Assembly: GCA_943371245.1 (NCBI GenBank)
Contig: CALRTY020000002.1
Location: forward strand, 62,001 to 126,000
Direction: 5' to 3'
Length of the DNA: 64,000 nucleotides
Source of the DNA: UBA5018 sp947463165
GTDB lineage: Bacteria; Cyanobacteriota; Cyanobacteriia; PCC-6307; Cyanobiaceae
The translations under genes were made by a program, and so were the position numbers. The notes below the pieces were generated by a model. It searched no databases. It had not been told where the DNA came from and was given only the letters and a program-made list of their open reading frames with translations. Below, in pieces: positions 26,201 through 34,403 of the stretch. How positions within the stretch are numbered: the stretch's first letter is position 1; every line of letters starts with the position of its first letter.

Positions 26201-28510
26201 ATGAATCGCCGCACCTTGCTGCTGCAACTGCTGGGTATTGCCGCAGCCAGCAGTATCAAACCCGCCCGGGCCCAAGGCCGCGACGCTGGCGCCTTGGGCG
26301 CTGGCCTGGCGCAGCCCCAGCCGCCTCTGCCTTTTCAACCCCTGCAGGGGCCCATCCCCCTGGCTGCCGATGACCTAAGTGGCGCGCAGCAATTGCAGAG
26401 CTATAGCCGTATCGAATTACAGGATCTCCTGGTGCTGCCCAGGGGCTACCGCAGTGAGCTGTTACTCAGCTGGGGGGATCGCCTTGGCGATGGTCGCTTT
26501 GGCTTCAACAACGATTATCTCGCATTTCAGTTGCTTGGAGAAGACAAGATATCAGATGCAGCAAAGTCTCCAAAAGACAGGGAGCAATCGCAGAGGCGAG
26601 GGAAACTGAACGAGCGGCAGCAACTCGACGCGGAAGCTAAATCGAAGATTCGTGAGCCACTAAGTCAACGGGCGCTATTGACGATAAATTTCGAATACAT
26701 CAGTGCCATCCCCTGGTGCGCTGGCTATCGGGAGGTGATCGGCGAATCGCTGCCCTTTGAGGAGCTAAAGGCGGCCCTGGCCAGCCGCGGTGGCAGCGTT
26801 GACCTGGCCGCCCTGCCGGCGGCGGATCCCCTGCGTGGGCCCCTGCTGGCGGTGGCCCAGGCCGCCATGGCCGACTTGGGCATCGGCGTCGCTGAGATTT
26901 TTCGCGATGGCGATGGCCGCTGGCGCCACCAGCCCGGCCGTTTCGATCGCCGCATCACCGGACTGACTGGCTGGGGCCGCCCCGACCAGCAATTGCGCAC
27001 CAGCGGCCCCGCCGCCGCGGTGTTCCGCCGCCGCCAGCGCCTCGGCTACGACGACGGCCTGGGGGATCGGGTGATCGGCAGCTTCGCTAACTGCGCTGGC
27101 GGCCAGACCCCCTGGGGCACGGTGCTATCGGCGGAGGAAAACATCCACACCCACGTGGTGGAGCAGGTGTATGCCGACGGCTCCTCGCCGCTGCCGGCGG
27201 AGCGACCCTTTCGCTTCGATGGCCAGCGGCTGGAGGGCCTCGGCAATCCCTTTGGCCTGGCGGGCAATAAATATGGCTGGATGGTGGAATTGGATCCGCG
27301 CCAGCCGGCCCAACCGGCCGTAAAACACAGCTGGCTGGGGCGCTTTCGCCATGAGGCCGTGGCGGTGCGGGCCCGGCCCGGCGAGCCTCTGGTGGTGTAT
27401 TCCGGCTGCGACCGCCACGGCGGCCATTTATATCGCTACGTGAGTGAATCACTTATTCGCGATCCTGCCGATCCCAGCAATTCGCGGCTGCTGGAGGCCG
27501 GCCGCCTGGAGGCGGCCCAGTTCAACGCCGATGGCAGCGGCCGCTGGATCCCCCTCAGCCCCGACACCCCCCTGGCGCCGCTGCCGCCCAGTCACTACGA
27601 GCGCCACGGCATCGCCCAAGCCTGCAGGTTGCCCCACAGCGACCGCTCTCGCGCTGGCGCGGAAGCCCTAGCCGATGATCGACAGCTGGCGGCCTATCTG
27701 CAGCGCTACCGCAACTTGGCGGATCTTTATCCAGGCCAGGGTGCCGAACAGATGGGCGCCATTTTGATCGATGCCCACCTGGCCGCCAATGCCGTTGGCG
27801 CCACCCCCACCGCCCGGCCAGAGGACACCGAGCTGGATCCGCTCAGCGGCGATCTGCTGATCAGCTTCACCGCCGCCGGCGCCGATGGGGAAGATCGACC
27901 CGATCCGGCCATCTTCCGGGGGCCGGCGGGACAAACCAGCTGGCCCTACGGCTGGCTGATGCGTCTCCAGGACAGCCCTGCCCGCCAGCGTCCTGGCTCC
28001 GGGGAGCAGTTGGGTGGTGATTTTCGCTGGCGCCTGGTGGCCAGTGGGGGCGCCCCCTGGCAGGGGGGCATGGGCTTTGCCAATCCCGACAACCTGGCCA
28101 TCGATCGCGGCGGCAATATCTGGATGGTTACCGACCGCATCGGCAATCTAGATTTGTTTGGCAACAACAGTTGTTGGTTGTTGCCGGCCAGCGGCCCGGC
28201 CGCTGGCTCAGCCCTGCTATTTGCCACCGCACCGATGGAATCAGAAATGTGTGGTCCCTGTTTCGATGGCGACGAACGCAGCCTGTTCCTGGCGATACAA
28301 CACCCCGGAGAAGAATATGGCGTTCACCAACAGGGCAATCAGGAATATCAGGCCCATGAGCTGCGCAACCGCGCTGGCCAGGCTTTCCAGCAGCTGCGCC
28401 TTGTGCCCCTGGGCTCCAACTGGCCTTCCACCATTCCTGGCCGCGCACCCCGGCCCGGCGTGGTAGCTATCTACCGCAACAACGGTGAACCACTCTTGGG
28501 AAAAGGTTAG
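26201..28510 (+). CDS. PhoX-like (DUF839) secreted alkaline phosphatase
   Basis: Encodes 769 residues with a twin-arginine signal (MNRRTLLLQLLGIAAASS). PhoX-family blocks: GFNNDYLAFQLL, NFEYI (NHEY region), CAGGQTPWGTVLSAEEN, RHEAVAVRARPGEPLVVYSG, PDNLAIDRGGNIWMVTD and a C-terminal EMCGPCFDGDERSLFLAIQH. PhoX enzymes are periplasmic Ca/Fe phosphomonoesterases. Residues ~115-160 (nt 26540-26690) are a Lys/Gln/Glu-rich insert of different base composition, breaking the usual link between NNDY and the NHEY-like block. Paired with the esterase upstream. Confidence 0.85.
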   Translation: MNRRTLLLQLLGIAAASSIKPARAQGRDAGALGAGLAQPQPPLPFQPLQGPIPLAADDLSGAQQLQSYSRIELQDLLVLPRGYRSELLLSWGDRLGDGRFGFNNDYLAFQLLGEDKISDAAKSPKDREQSQRRGKLNERQQLDAEAKSKIREPLSQRALLTINFEYISAIPWCAGYREVIGESLPFEELKAALASRGGSVDLAALPAADPLRGPLLAVAQAAMADLGIGVAEIFRDGDGRWRHQPGRFDRRITGLTGWGRPDQQLRTSGPAAAVFRRRQRLGYDDGLGDRVIGSFANCAGGQTPWGTVLSAEENIHTHVVEQVYADGSSPLPAERPFRFDGQRLEGLGNPFGLAGNKYGWMVELDPRQPAQPAVKHSWLGRFRHEAVAVRARPGEPLVVYSGCDRHGGHLYRYVSESLIRDPADPSNSRLLEAGRLEAAQFNADGSGRWIPLSPDTPLAPLPPSHYERHGIAQACRLPHSDRSRAGAEALADDRQLAAYLQRYRNLADLYPGQGAEQMGAILIDAHLAANAVGATPTARPEDTELDPLSGDLLISFTAAGADGEDRPDPAIFRGPAGQTSWPYGWLMRLQDSPARQRPGSGEQLGGDFRWRLVASGGAPWQGGMGFANPDNLAIDRGGNIWMVTDRIGNLDLFGNNSCWLLPASGPAAGSALLFATAPMESEMCGPCFDGDERSLFLAIQHPGEEYGVHQQGNQEYQAHELRNRAGQAFQQLRLVPLGSNWPSTIPGRAPRPGVVAIYRNNGEPLLGKG

Positions 28511-28893
28511 AGCCGGTAAAAGGATAGAGATTGAGAAAGGAATTGAGACGGAGATATAGACAGGGAAATTGATAAAGGAATTGAGGCAGGGATCGAGGCA
28601 GGTATTGAGATCGAGACAGGTATTGAGATTGAGGTGGTGATTGAGACAGGGATAGGGGATGGTGACTGAGGTGGATGCAGGGCTGAGGATGTATATGCTT
28701 TTGAGATAGGAATTGAGATAGTGATTGAGACAGGGATATAGACGGCTGCGGAGATGGCGGTAGAGATGGGGGATGGAGCAGGAGCGCTGGCGGCGGCAGC
28801 TCGCCAAGGGGGCAAGGTGTTCCATGGCCCTGGCCCTGGCGCCAGGCTTGCGCCAGTGTGGACAAGCCCGCTTTGCCGCCCAGCTGCCCATCC
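28511..28893. repeat. Gene-free purine-rich degenerate repeat (GGAATTGAGACA family)
   Basis: Bases 28515-28770 consist almost entirely of ~12 bp units related to GGAATTGAGACA / GGTATTGAGATC, more than fifteen times, and are strongly G/A-rich on the plus strand. Minus-strand frames through it read as Ser/Ile/Pro repeats and are not believed. Bases 28771-28893 are ordinary sequence before the next gene. Confidence 0.75.
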
Positions 28894-29775
28894 ATGGAGG
28901 TTCAAGCGCCCAACAGCGCCGCTGGGGCGGCGATGGTGACGATTCCCGCCGGTGAATACCGCATCGGTTCAGACCGCTTCTACCCAGAAGAGGCCCCCTC
29001 CCGCCTGGTAACCCTGGCCGCTTTTCAGATCGCCCAAACGCCGGTAACCAATGCTCAATTCGCCGCATTTGTGGCCGCCAGCGGCTACCGCACCGTGTCT
29101 GAGTTGCCACCAGATCCAGCACTTTATCCAGGGCTGAGCCGCGAGCAGCGCCAACCCGCCTCCGCAGTGTTTCGGCCATTGCCGAGCAGCCTGGATCGAT
29201 CGAATCCCATCGACTGGTGGGCCCTGGTGCCTGGGGCTAACTGGCGTCATCCCCAGGGACCCGCCAGTGGCATCGATGGGCTTGAACAGCATCCGGTGGT
29301 GCATATCGCCAGGGCCGATGCCCTGGCCTATTGCGCCTGGAGTGGCCTGCGCTTGCCTACGGCCCGGGAATGGGAGGTGGCGGCGCGGGGGGGCCTGGTG
29401 GACAATGACTACAGCTGGGGTAACGAATTAAACCCCCAGGGTCAATGGATGGCCAACACCTGGCAAGGGGTTTTTCCCTGGGAAAATCTCACCGCCGATG
29501 GCTGGTTCTGGACCTCCCCCGTGGGCCATTACCCCGCCAACGGCTACGGGCTGGCGGACATGGCGGGCAATGTCTGGGAGTGGACAAGTACGCCATTCCC
29601 CACCGCCGCTGGAGTCCAGGATCGTCAAGTTGTCAAGGGTGGCTCCTTCCTCTGCGCCGACAACTACTGCATGCGCTATCGCCCCTCGGCCTTCATCGCC
29701 CAAACCCTCGATACCGCCACCTGCCACATGGGCTTTCGCTGCGCCGCCGACGCCCCTGCCCAGGCAGGGGCGTGA
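28894..29775 (+). CDS. Formylglycine-generating enzyme (sulfatase-modifying factor)
   Basis: Encodes 293 residues from ATG 28894; a GTG at 28858 is also in frame. FGE-sulfatase fold: MVTIPAGEYRIGSD, TPVTNAQFAAFV, HPVVHIARADALAYCAW, LRLPTAREWEVAARGG, GLADMAGNVWEW and GFRCAAD. Both active-site cysteines are present as C-A-D-N-Y-C (about residues 254 and 259), the C-x4-C pattern of authentic copper-dependent FGE rather than of the many look-alikes. It would convert a sulfatase (or phosphatase) Cys to formylglycine. No sulfatase is in the window. Confidence 0.86.
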   Translation: MEVQAPNSAAGAAMVTIPAGEYRIGSDRFYPEEAPSRLVTLAAFQIAQTPVTNAQFAAFVAASGYRTVSELPPDPALYPGLSREQRQPASAVFRPLPSSLDRSNPIDWWALVPGANWRHPQGPASGIDGLEQHPVVHIARADALAYCAWSGLRLPTAREWEVAARGGLVDNDYSWGNELNPQGQWMANTWQGVFPWENLTADGWFWTSPVGHYPANGYGLADMAGNVWEWTSTPFPTAAGVQDRQVVKGGSFLCADNYCMRYRPSAFIAQTLDTATCHMGFRCAADAPAQAGA

Positions 29776-29847
29776 TTTACAGCACCTACTCACGGCTGCA
29801 AACCTGTTAGCCTTGTATTTGATTAGATCCATAGGGGTGAAGTCTAG

Positions 29848-30528
29848 ATGAAAGTGCTGATGGTTCTCACCTCCCACAACCAACTCGGTGCCACGGGCAA
29901 GTTAACCGGATTCTGGCTGGAAGAATTTGCGGCCCCTTATTACGTTTTGGCTGGCGCGGGTGTGGAGATCACATTAGCCTCGCCCAATGGAGGTCAACCA
30001 CCCCTGGATCCCAAAAGCGATGAGCCTTCATTTCAAACATCAGCAACCGTCAGGTTCAAACAAGACAAAGAAGCCCAGGCGGCCCTTGCCAATACGGTGA
30101 AGCTGCAAGACGTTTCGGCTAACGATTACGATGCTGTTTTTTATCCCGGTGGCCATGGATTGATGTGGGATCTGGTGGAGGATCGCTTCTCCATAACTTT
30201 GCTGGAAAAAATGTATTCCTCCGGCAAGCTTATTGCTGCGGTTTGCCATGCCCCTGCCGTGCTGCGTAACGCCAAGGCTCCAGATGGCACTCCCCTGGTG
30301 CGGGGCAAAGCAGTAACCGGCTTTAGCAACACGGAGGAGGCCGCCGTTGAGCTAACTTCTGTGGTGCCCTTCCTGCTGGAAGACGCACTAATTGCCGAGG
30401 AAGCTAACTACTCAAAAGATCTGGACTGGCGTCCATACGCCATCACCGACGGCAGCTTGATTACCGGCCAGAACCCGGCCTCCTCCGAGCTGGTGGCCAA
30501 GACCTTACTGGAAAGGCTTCAGGGATAA
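29848..30528 (+). CDS. DJ-1/PfpI-family protein (type 1 glutamine amidotransferase-like, Hsp31/glyoxalase III type)
   Basis: Encodes 226 residues. The nucleophile elbow AAVCHAPAVL places Cys133-His134; Glu25/26 in WLEEFAAPYYV and FYPGGHGLMWDL complete the usual site. Members act as glyoxalase III, chaperones or deglycases. A GGGTGA ribosome-binding site stands upstream of ATG 29848. Base composition is less GC-rich than neighbours. Confidence 0.88.
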   Translation: MKVLMVLTSHNQLGATGKLTGFWLEEFAAPYYVLAGAGVEITLASPNGGQPPLDPKSDEPSFQTSATVRFKQDKEAQAALANTVKLQDVSANDYDAVFYPGGHGLMWDLVEDRFSITLLEKMYSSGKLIAAVCHAPAVLRNAKAPDGTPLVRGKAVTGFSNTEEAAVELTSVVPFLLEDALIAEEANYSKDLDWRPYAITDGSLITGQNPASSELVAKTLLERLQG

Positions 30529-30624
30529 TCATGCGGTTTTTAAAGGGCGGCTCTGAATATCCTTGATCCCCCTAATCCCAGGGCCTCCATAAATCCTGCC
30601 CTGGTCCTGCGTTCGGCGGCTGGT

Positions 30625-31917
30625 TCAGTTTTGATCGCGCAATGGTTCATAGGCGCCCCAGACTCCCTTGCCATGCCAGGGGGTGAGCTCCAGCATTAGC
30701 AGTAGGGAGGGCACCGCAGCCACGGCCGTCAGTAGAAAAAAGTGCTCCCAGCCGGCAATTTTCACCAGGAAACCAGAAGGGGCAGCCAACAACTTGCTGC
30801 TGATGGCATAGATCCCCGATAGCAGGGCGTACTGGGTTGCAGAAAATCGCGGGTTGCACAGGCTCATCAGCAGGGCCACAAAGCCTGTGCCCACCAGGCC
30901 GCTGGAAAAATTCTCCAATAGCACCGCTGTCACCATCCCCCCCAGTTGGGAGCCGCCGCGGGCCGCCAGCCAGTAGGCGAGATTGCCGCCTGCACCGGCC
31001 AGGGCAAACAGCCAGAGCGAGCGGTTCATGCCCAGCCGGCTGAACAGCAGGCCGCCCAACACGACTCCCGCCAGGGTGGCTCCCATCCCCATAGCCGATT
31101 TAATCAGGCCGATCTGGGCCGCTCCGAGCCCGGCGGCGGCCAGGAACGGACCGCCCATCGGCGCCAACAGTCCATCCGGCAGCCGATAGAGCAGCACCAG
31201 GGCCAGTATTTGAACGCCACGGCGCTGGCCGGTGCGGCGCAGAAATTCGCGCAGGGGGCCCAGCACAGCCTGGCGGAAGCTGCCCTGCTCGTGGGCCAAT
31301 GGCGCTAGCCGAGGCGCCGCCAGGGTGCAGGGGATCATCGCCAACATCAGGGCGGCAGCGGCCAGGAAGGCCAGGGGATAACCCAGGCTGCCGGCCAGGA
31401 TCAAACCGCCGGAACCCACCACCAGGGTGCCGAGCCGATAGCCCAAGGAGTTGGCTGCCGCGCCACCGCCCAACTCCTGGGAGGGCAGCAGATCGGTGCG
31501 GTAGGCATCGATCACGATGTCTTGGCTGCTGCTGAGTAGCGCCACCAGCAGCATCAACAGGCCGATGGCCACCAGGGTGGCGGGCCTGGTATCCGGCTTC
31601 AGGAGGGCCAACAGGGCGATGGCCAGGGCGAGCAGCAGTTGCAACATCAGGATCCAACCGCGGCGGCGATCGGGCCAGGGCAGCGGCCAGCGATCCAGCA
31701 GCGGCGCCCACAGGGCCTTGATGGTGTAGGGCAGACCGGCCAGCGGCAACAGGCCGATCAGCTCCACCGGCACCTGGTGGCTGGCCAGCCAGATCGGCAG
31801 GATTTCGTTGAGCCCCGCATTGGGGGCACCGCTAGCGAAGCCCTCGGCTGCCACCGCCAGCCAGCGTCGCCGCTGCCCAGCCGGGGCAGCTTGGGGATCG
31901 GCCTGGGCACCAGCCAT
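30625..31917 (-). CDS. AmpG-like MFS transporter (muropeptide permease family)
   Basis: Encodes 430 residues from ATG 31917 with about 12 membrane helices. It shows the AmpG/PAT-family features GLPYTIKALWAPLLDR, SSSQDIVIDAYRTDLL and YRLPDGLLAPMGGPF. The likely role is import of anhydromuropeptides or a related metabolite. The frame is open upstream for 67 codons without similarity, and that stretch overlaps a small plus-strand gene. Confidence 0.83.
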   Translation of the reverse strand: MAGAQADPQAAPAGQRRRWLAVAAEGFASGAPNAGLNEILPIWLASHQVPVELIGLLPLAGLPYTIKALWAPLLDRWPLPWPDRRRGWILMLQLLLALAIALLALLKPDTRPATLVAIGLLMLLVALLSSSQDIVIDAYRTDLLPSQELGGGAAANSLGYRLGTLVVGSGGLILAGSLGYPLAFLAAAALMLAMIPCTLAAPRLAPLAHEQGSFRQAVLGPLREFLRRTGQRRGVQILALVLLYRLPDGLLAPMGGPFLAAAGLGAAQIGLIKSAMGMGATLAGVVLGGLLFSRLGMNRSLWLFALAGAGGNLAYWLAARGGSQLGGMVTAVLLENFSSGLVGTGFVALLMSLCNPRFSATQYALLSGIYAISSKLLAAPSGFLVKIAGWEHFFLLTAVAAVPSLLLMLELTPWHGKGVWGAYEPLRDQN

Positions 31918-31985
31918 GCAGGCCCTCGTCACTGGGCGAAGGCTAGGGGTGATGATGGCGGCGGGCGTGTCGCCATCACCAGCCT

Positions 31986-32111
31986 TTGTCGTTCTTCCGT
32001 TCCACCCTGTTACCGGCCGCCATCGTGGTGCTGTTTGCGTTGGCCCTGTTTGCGGTGAGTGCCCGCATCTGGCTGCCTGGCGACATGGCCGCTCCGGCAC
32101 CAATCTCCTGA
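31986..32111 (+). CDS. 41-residue single-pass membrane microprotein with TTG start
   Basis: A short frame starting at TTG 31986, the only start codon available before an in-frame TGA, encodes SFFRSTLLP, a perfect 20-residue hydrophobic helix (AAIVVLFALALFAVSA) and a short tail RIWLPGDMAAPAPIS. The layout (helix, Arg-Trp, Pro-rich tail) is strongly protein-like. It lies divergent from the AmpG-like gene and 30 bp before the HEAT-repeat gene. Function unknown. Confidence 0.5.
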   Translation: MSFFRSTLLPAAIVVLFALALFAVSARIWLPGDMAAPAPIS

Positions 32112-32141
32112 CCCCCATCCACCGCTAAGCCCTGCGCAGCC

Positions 32142-33017
32142 ATGGCACCCTTCCATGACATGCCGCCCTTCCATGACATGTCAGGGGAGCCAGTGCGGGG
32201 TCCCTATGACGAGGAAAGTCCCCAGCAGCTGTTTTTAGATCCCGAGATGCTGGCCCAGGAGCTGGCCCAAGAGCTGCTGGGCGATCCCCTAGACGACCTG
32301 GACAGCAGCGATCCGGCCGCAGCTGATGTGGCCGCCGAGTGTGACCAGGGTCTGGAGCTGCTGCGCCGCGCCCAGCAGCAGCAGCAACCCGACGCCGCCA
32401 GCCATGACCTGCGCATGCAGGGGCTGCGCATCTTTTGCGAACACCGCGATCCCAGGGCCCTGCCGCTGCTGTTACCCCTGTTGCAGGCCCCCTGCCCGAT
32501 CCATCGGATGAGCGCGGTCTATGCCCTGGGCCGCAATCCAAATCCGCTGGCGGTGGAACCGCTGTTGGCCCTACTCGCCGCCGACGACAACGGCTATGTG
32601 CGCAAGGCCGTGGCCTGGAGCCTGGGCAGCTATCCCGATGCCCCGGTGCTCAATCCGCTGATGCGGGCCCTGCAGGTGGACATCGCCGCCGTGCGCCTGT
32701 GGGCGGCCAGCTCCCTGGCCGAGGCGGCGGTGAACGCCCCGGCCAAGGCCGATCCGGCGGCGGCCCAGCTGCTGCTCAGCCTGCGCATCGACACAGAAGC
32801 CGCCGTGCGCAGCAACAGCGCCTGGGCCCTGGGTCGCCTCTACGCCGATCTGGTGGCTCCCCGGCAGCAAAAGGTGGTGGAGGTGCTGTTGGGCACCATG
32901 TTGGAAGACGGCGACTCCGGCGTCCGTGACGAGGCGCGCCTGGCCCTGGAGCAACTGGAAAATCCCGAGTTGCTGGAGCGGCTCCAAACCCTGGTGGACG
33001 AAGGCCTGCTCAGCTGA
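32142..33017 (+). CDS. HEAT-repeat (PBS-lyase-like) protein
   Basis: Encodes up to 291 residues. An acidic N-terminus (QLFLDPEMLAQELAQELLG) leads into about four HEAT repeats (ALPLLLPLLQAP, AVYALGRNPNPLAVEPLLAL, YVRKAVAWSLGSYPD, AVRSNSAWALGRLYADL). Such proteins are scaffolds; in cyanobacteria some are bilin lyases or NblB-like factors, but no specific role can be assigned. Three in-frame ATGs (32142, 32160, 32178) arise from an 18 bp tandem duplication, so the start is uncertain. Confidence 0.75.
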   Translation: MAPFHDMPPFHDMSGEPVRGPYDEESPQQLFLDPEMLAQELAQELLGDPLDDLDSSDPAAADVAAECDQGLELLRRAQQQQQPDAASHDLRMQGLRIFCEHRDPRALPLLLPLLQAPCPIHRMSAVYALGRNPNPLAVEPLLALLAADDNGYVRKAVAWSLGSYPDAPVLNPLMRALQVDIAAVRLWAASSLAEAAVNAPAKADPAAAQLLLSLRIDTEAAVRSNSAWALGRLYADLVAPRQQKVVEVLLGTMLEDGDSGVRDEARLALEQLENPELLERLQTLVDEGLLS

Positions 33018-33109
33018 GCGGCCAGCCGATTGCGGCCAGCAGGATTTAGCGGCCAGCTCAGGCTGAGGCCAACCCCGCTAACATCAGGCCATCCTTTTGC
33101 CGACCAGGG

Positions 33110-33316
33110 ATGGCACAAGAGACCATCCGCTTTCGCATCCGGCCCGATGGTCGGGTGGAAGAGCTGGTGGAGGGCGTTCAAGGGCTGGCCTGTGAACGGC
33201 TCACCGAGCTGATCGAGGCCAAACTGGGATCGGTGCAGCAGCGCCAACCAACGGCCGCCGCCTATCAACTCCAGCACCAGGCCCAGAGCCAGGTTCAGAA
33301 CCAGGTTCAGAGCTGA
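33110..33316 (+). CDS. DUF2997 small protein
   Basis: Encodes 68 residues: TIRFRIRPDGRVEELVEGV followed by CERLTELIEAKLG, the DUF2997 core, and a Gln-rich tail. In cyanobacteria this family commonly sits next to the DUF1257/Ycf35 gene, as it does here (266 bp apart). Function unknown. Confidence 0.85.
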   Translation: MAQETIRFRIRPDGRVEELVEGVQGLACERLTELIEAKLGSVQQRQPTAAAYQLQHQAQSQVQNQVQS

Positions 33317-33360
33317 GTGCCGCTGGATCCCTAGCCCTTGAGCGTCAGCTGAACCTGGCA

Positions 33361-33480
33361 GCCCACTGGAGTTATGAGTCGAATTGAGTTATGAGTGCAA
33401 TTGAGTTATGAATCGAATCGATTTATCAGCTCCCCGCACTCATCAGTGCCTTATGCACTCATCAGCGCTCTTTTCGTTTA
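33361..33480. repeat. Short direct repeats between DUF2997 and ycf35
   Basis: GAGTTATGAxT(C/G)xAAT recurs three times at ~17 bp spacing (33370-33420). CACTCATCAGYGC then occurs twice (33440-33470). No ORF is supported. It is another spacer with its own repeat family. Confidence 0.6.
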
Positions 33481-33581
33481 CCAGCTCTTTGCAACGCAGT
33501 TCAATTTGAACAGCTGCCGCCATCCCGACCACAGCTCAATCCGCGATTGATCTGATCCACCACCCTCCCCAGGCTGTCCCG

Positions 33582-33971
33582 ATGTCCCACTTCAGCACCG
33601 TCAAAACCGAGCTGCGCGATCTCCAGTCGCTCCGTGAAGCCCTGGCCGACCTGGGCCATGAGGCCCGCCAAGGCGAGCTCCAAGTGAAGGGTTATCGCGG
33701 CCAGACCGTGGTTGCCCAGCTGGCCGTGAGCCAGGCCAATGGCAGCGACATCGGCTTCCGCTGGAGTGCCGAGAGCGGCAGTTATGAACTGGTTGCCGAT
33801 CTGGATCTGTGGCAACAGCCGGTGCCGGTGGAGCGCTTCCTGGCCCGGCTCAACCAGCGCTATGCGCTGCGCTCAATCCTGAGCGCCTCCGCAGCTGAGG
33901 GCTTCCAGGTGGCGGAGCAGAGCAATAGCGTCGATGGCACGATTGAACTGGTGGTAACCCGCTGGGCTTGA
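33582..33971 (+). CDS. ycf35: Ycf35 / DUF1257 protein
   Basis: Encodes 129 residues with the family signature SHFSTVKTELRDLQSLREAL and later QVKGYRGQTVVAQL and ILSASAAEGFQV. Ycf35 is conserved in cyanobacteria and some plastids; its function is unknown. The downstream ferredoxin gene starts 4 bp after the stop, so the three genes to 35617 are probably one transcript. Confidence 0.9.
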   Translation: MSHFSTVKTELRDLQSLREALADLGHEARQGELQVKGYRGQTVVAQLAVSQANGSDIGFRWSAESGSYELVADLDLWQQPVPVERFLARLNQRYALRSILSASAAEGFQVAEQSNSVDGTIELVVTRWA

Positions 33972-33974
33972 GCG

Positions 33975-34403
33975 GTGGTTGCCCCCCTCGGCTCCAGCCC
34001 CGCCAGCAGCGTCGATCCGGGCCTCGCCTGGTCTACGGCCACCAGTTTCACGCCTGTTGTTACGGGCCAGGAGCCCCTGTTGGGGGGTGCCCTGCGCCAG
34101 CGGGCCGTGTGGGTGGATGAGGCCGTTTGCATCGGTTGCCGCTACTGCACCCACGTGGCTTCCAATACCTTCATGCTGGAGGAGAGCTGGGGCCGCTCGC
34201 GGGCAATCCGCCAGGACGGCGATACCACCGAGCGGATTCAGGAGGCGATCGATACCTGTCCTGTGGACTGCATCCATTGGGTGGCTTATGAACAGCTGCC
34301 CCAGCTGGAGGAGCAATTGGCCCAGCAGGAAATGCAGCCCCTGGGTCTACCCAGTTCCTCCCGCCCCAAGCGCAACCTGCCTCGCCGTAGCTCCGGCCTA
34401 TGA
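33975..34403 (+). CDS. Ferredoxin, single [4Fe-4S] type
   Basis: Encodes 142 residues. The cluster ligands are Cys52, 55 and 58 (VCIGCRYC) and Cys95 (TCPVDC), with an extra Cys99. The TFMLEESWGRSRAI segment between them is common in cyanobacterial ferredoxins of this kind. The N-terminal ~40 residues are non-conserved and the GTG start is tentative. The stop overlaps the aldo/keto reductase start by 4 bases (ATGA), so it may pass electrons to that enzyme. Confidence 0.85.
   Translation: MVAPLGSSPASSVDPGLAWSTATSFTPVVTGQEPLLGGALRQRAVWVDEAVCIGCRYCTHVASNTFMLEESWGRSRAIRQDGDTTERIQEAIDTCPVDCIHWVAYEQLPQLEEQLAQQEMQPLGLPSSSRPKRNLPRRSSGL

Noticed and set aside
28515..28770. CRISPR array or origin iterons
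   Set aside because: The units are ~12 bp, degenerate and contiguous without spacers; no cas genes or DnaA-box pattern is seen.
28241..29179. Long minus-strand frame through the purine repeat
   Set aside because: The middle is a direct translation of the repeat and the ends are antisense to two confident genes.
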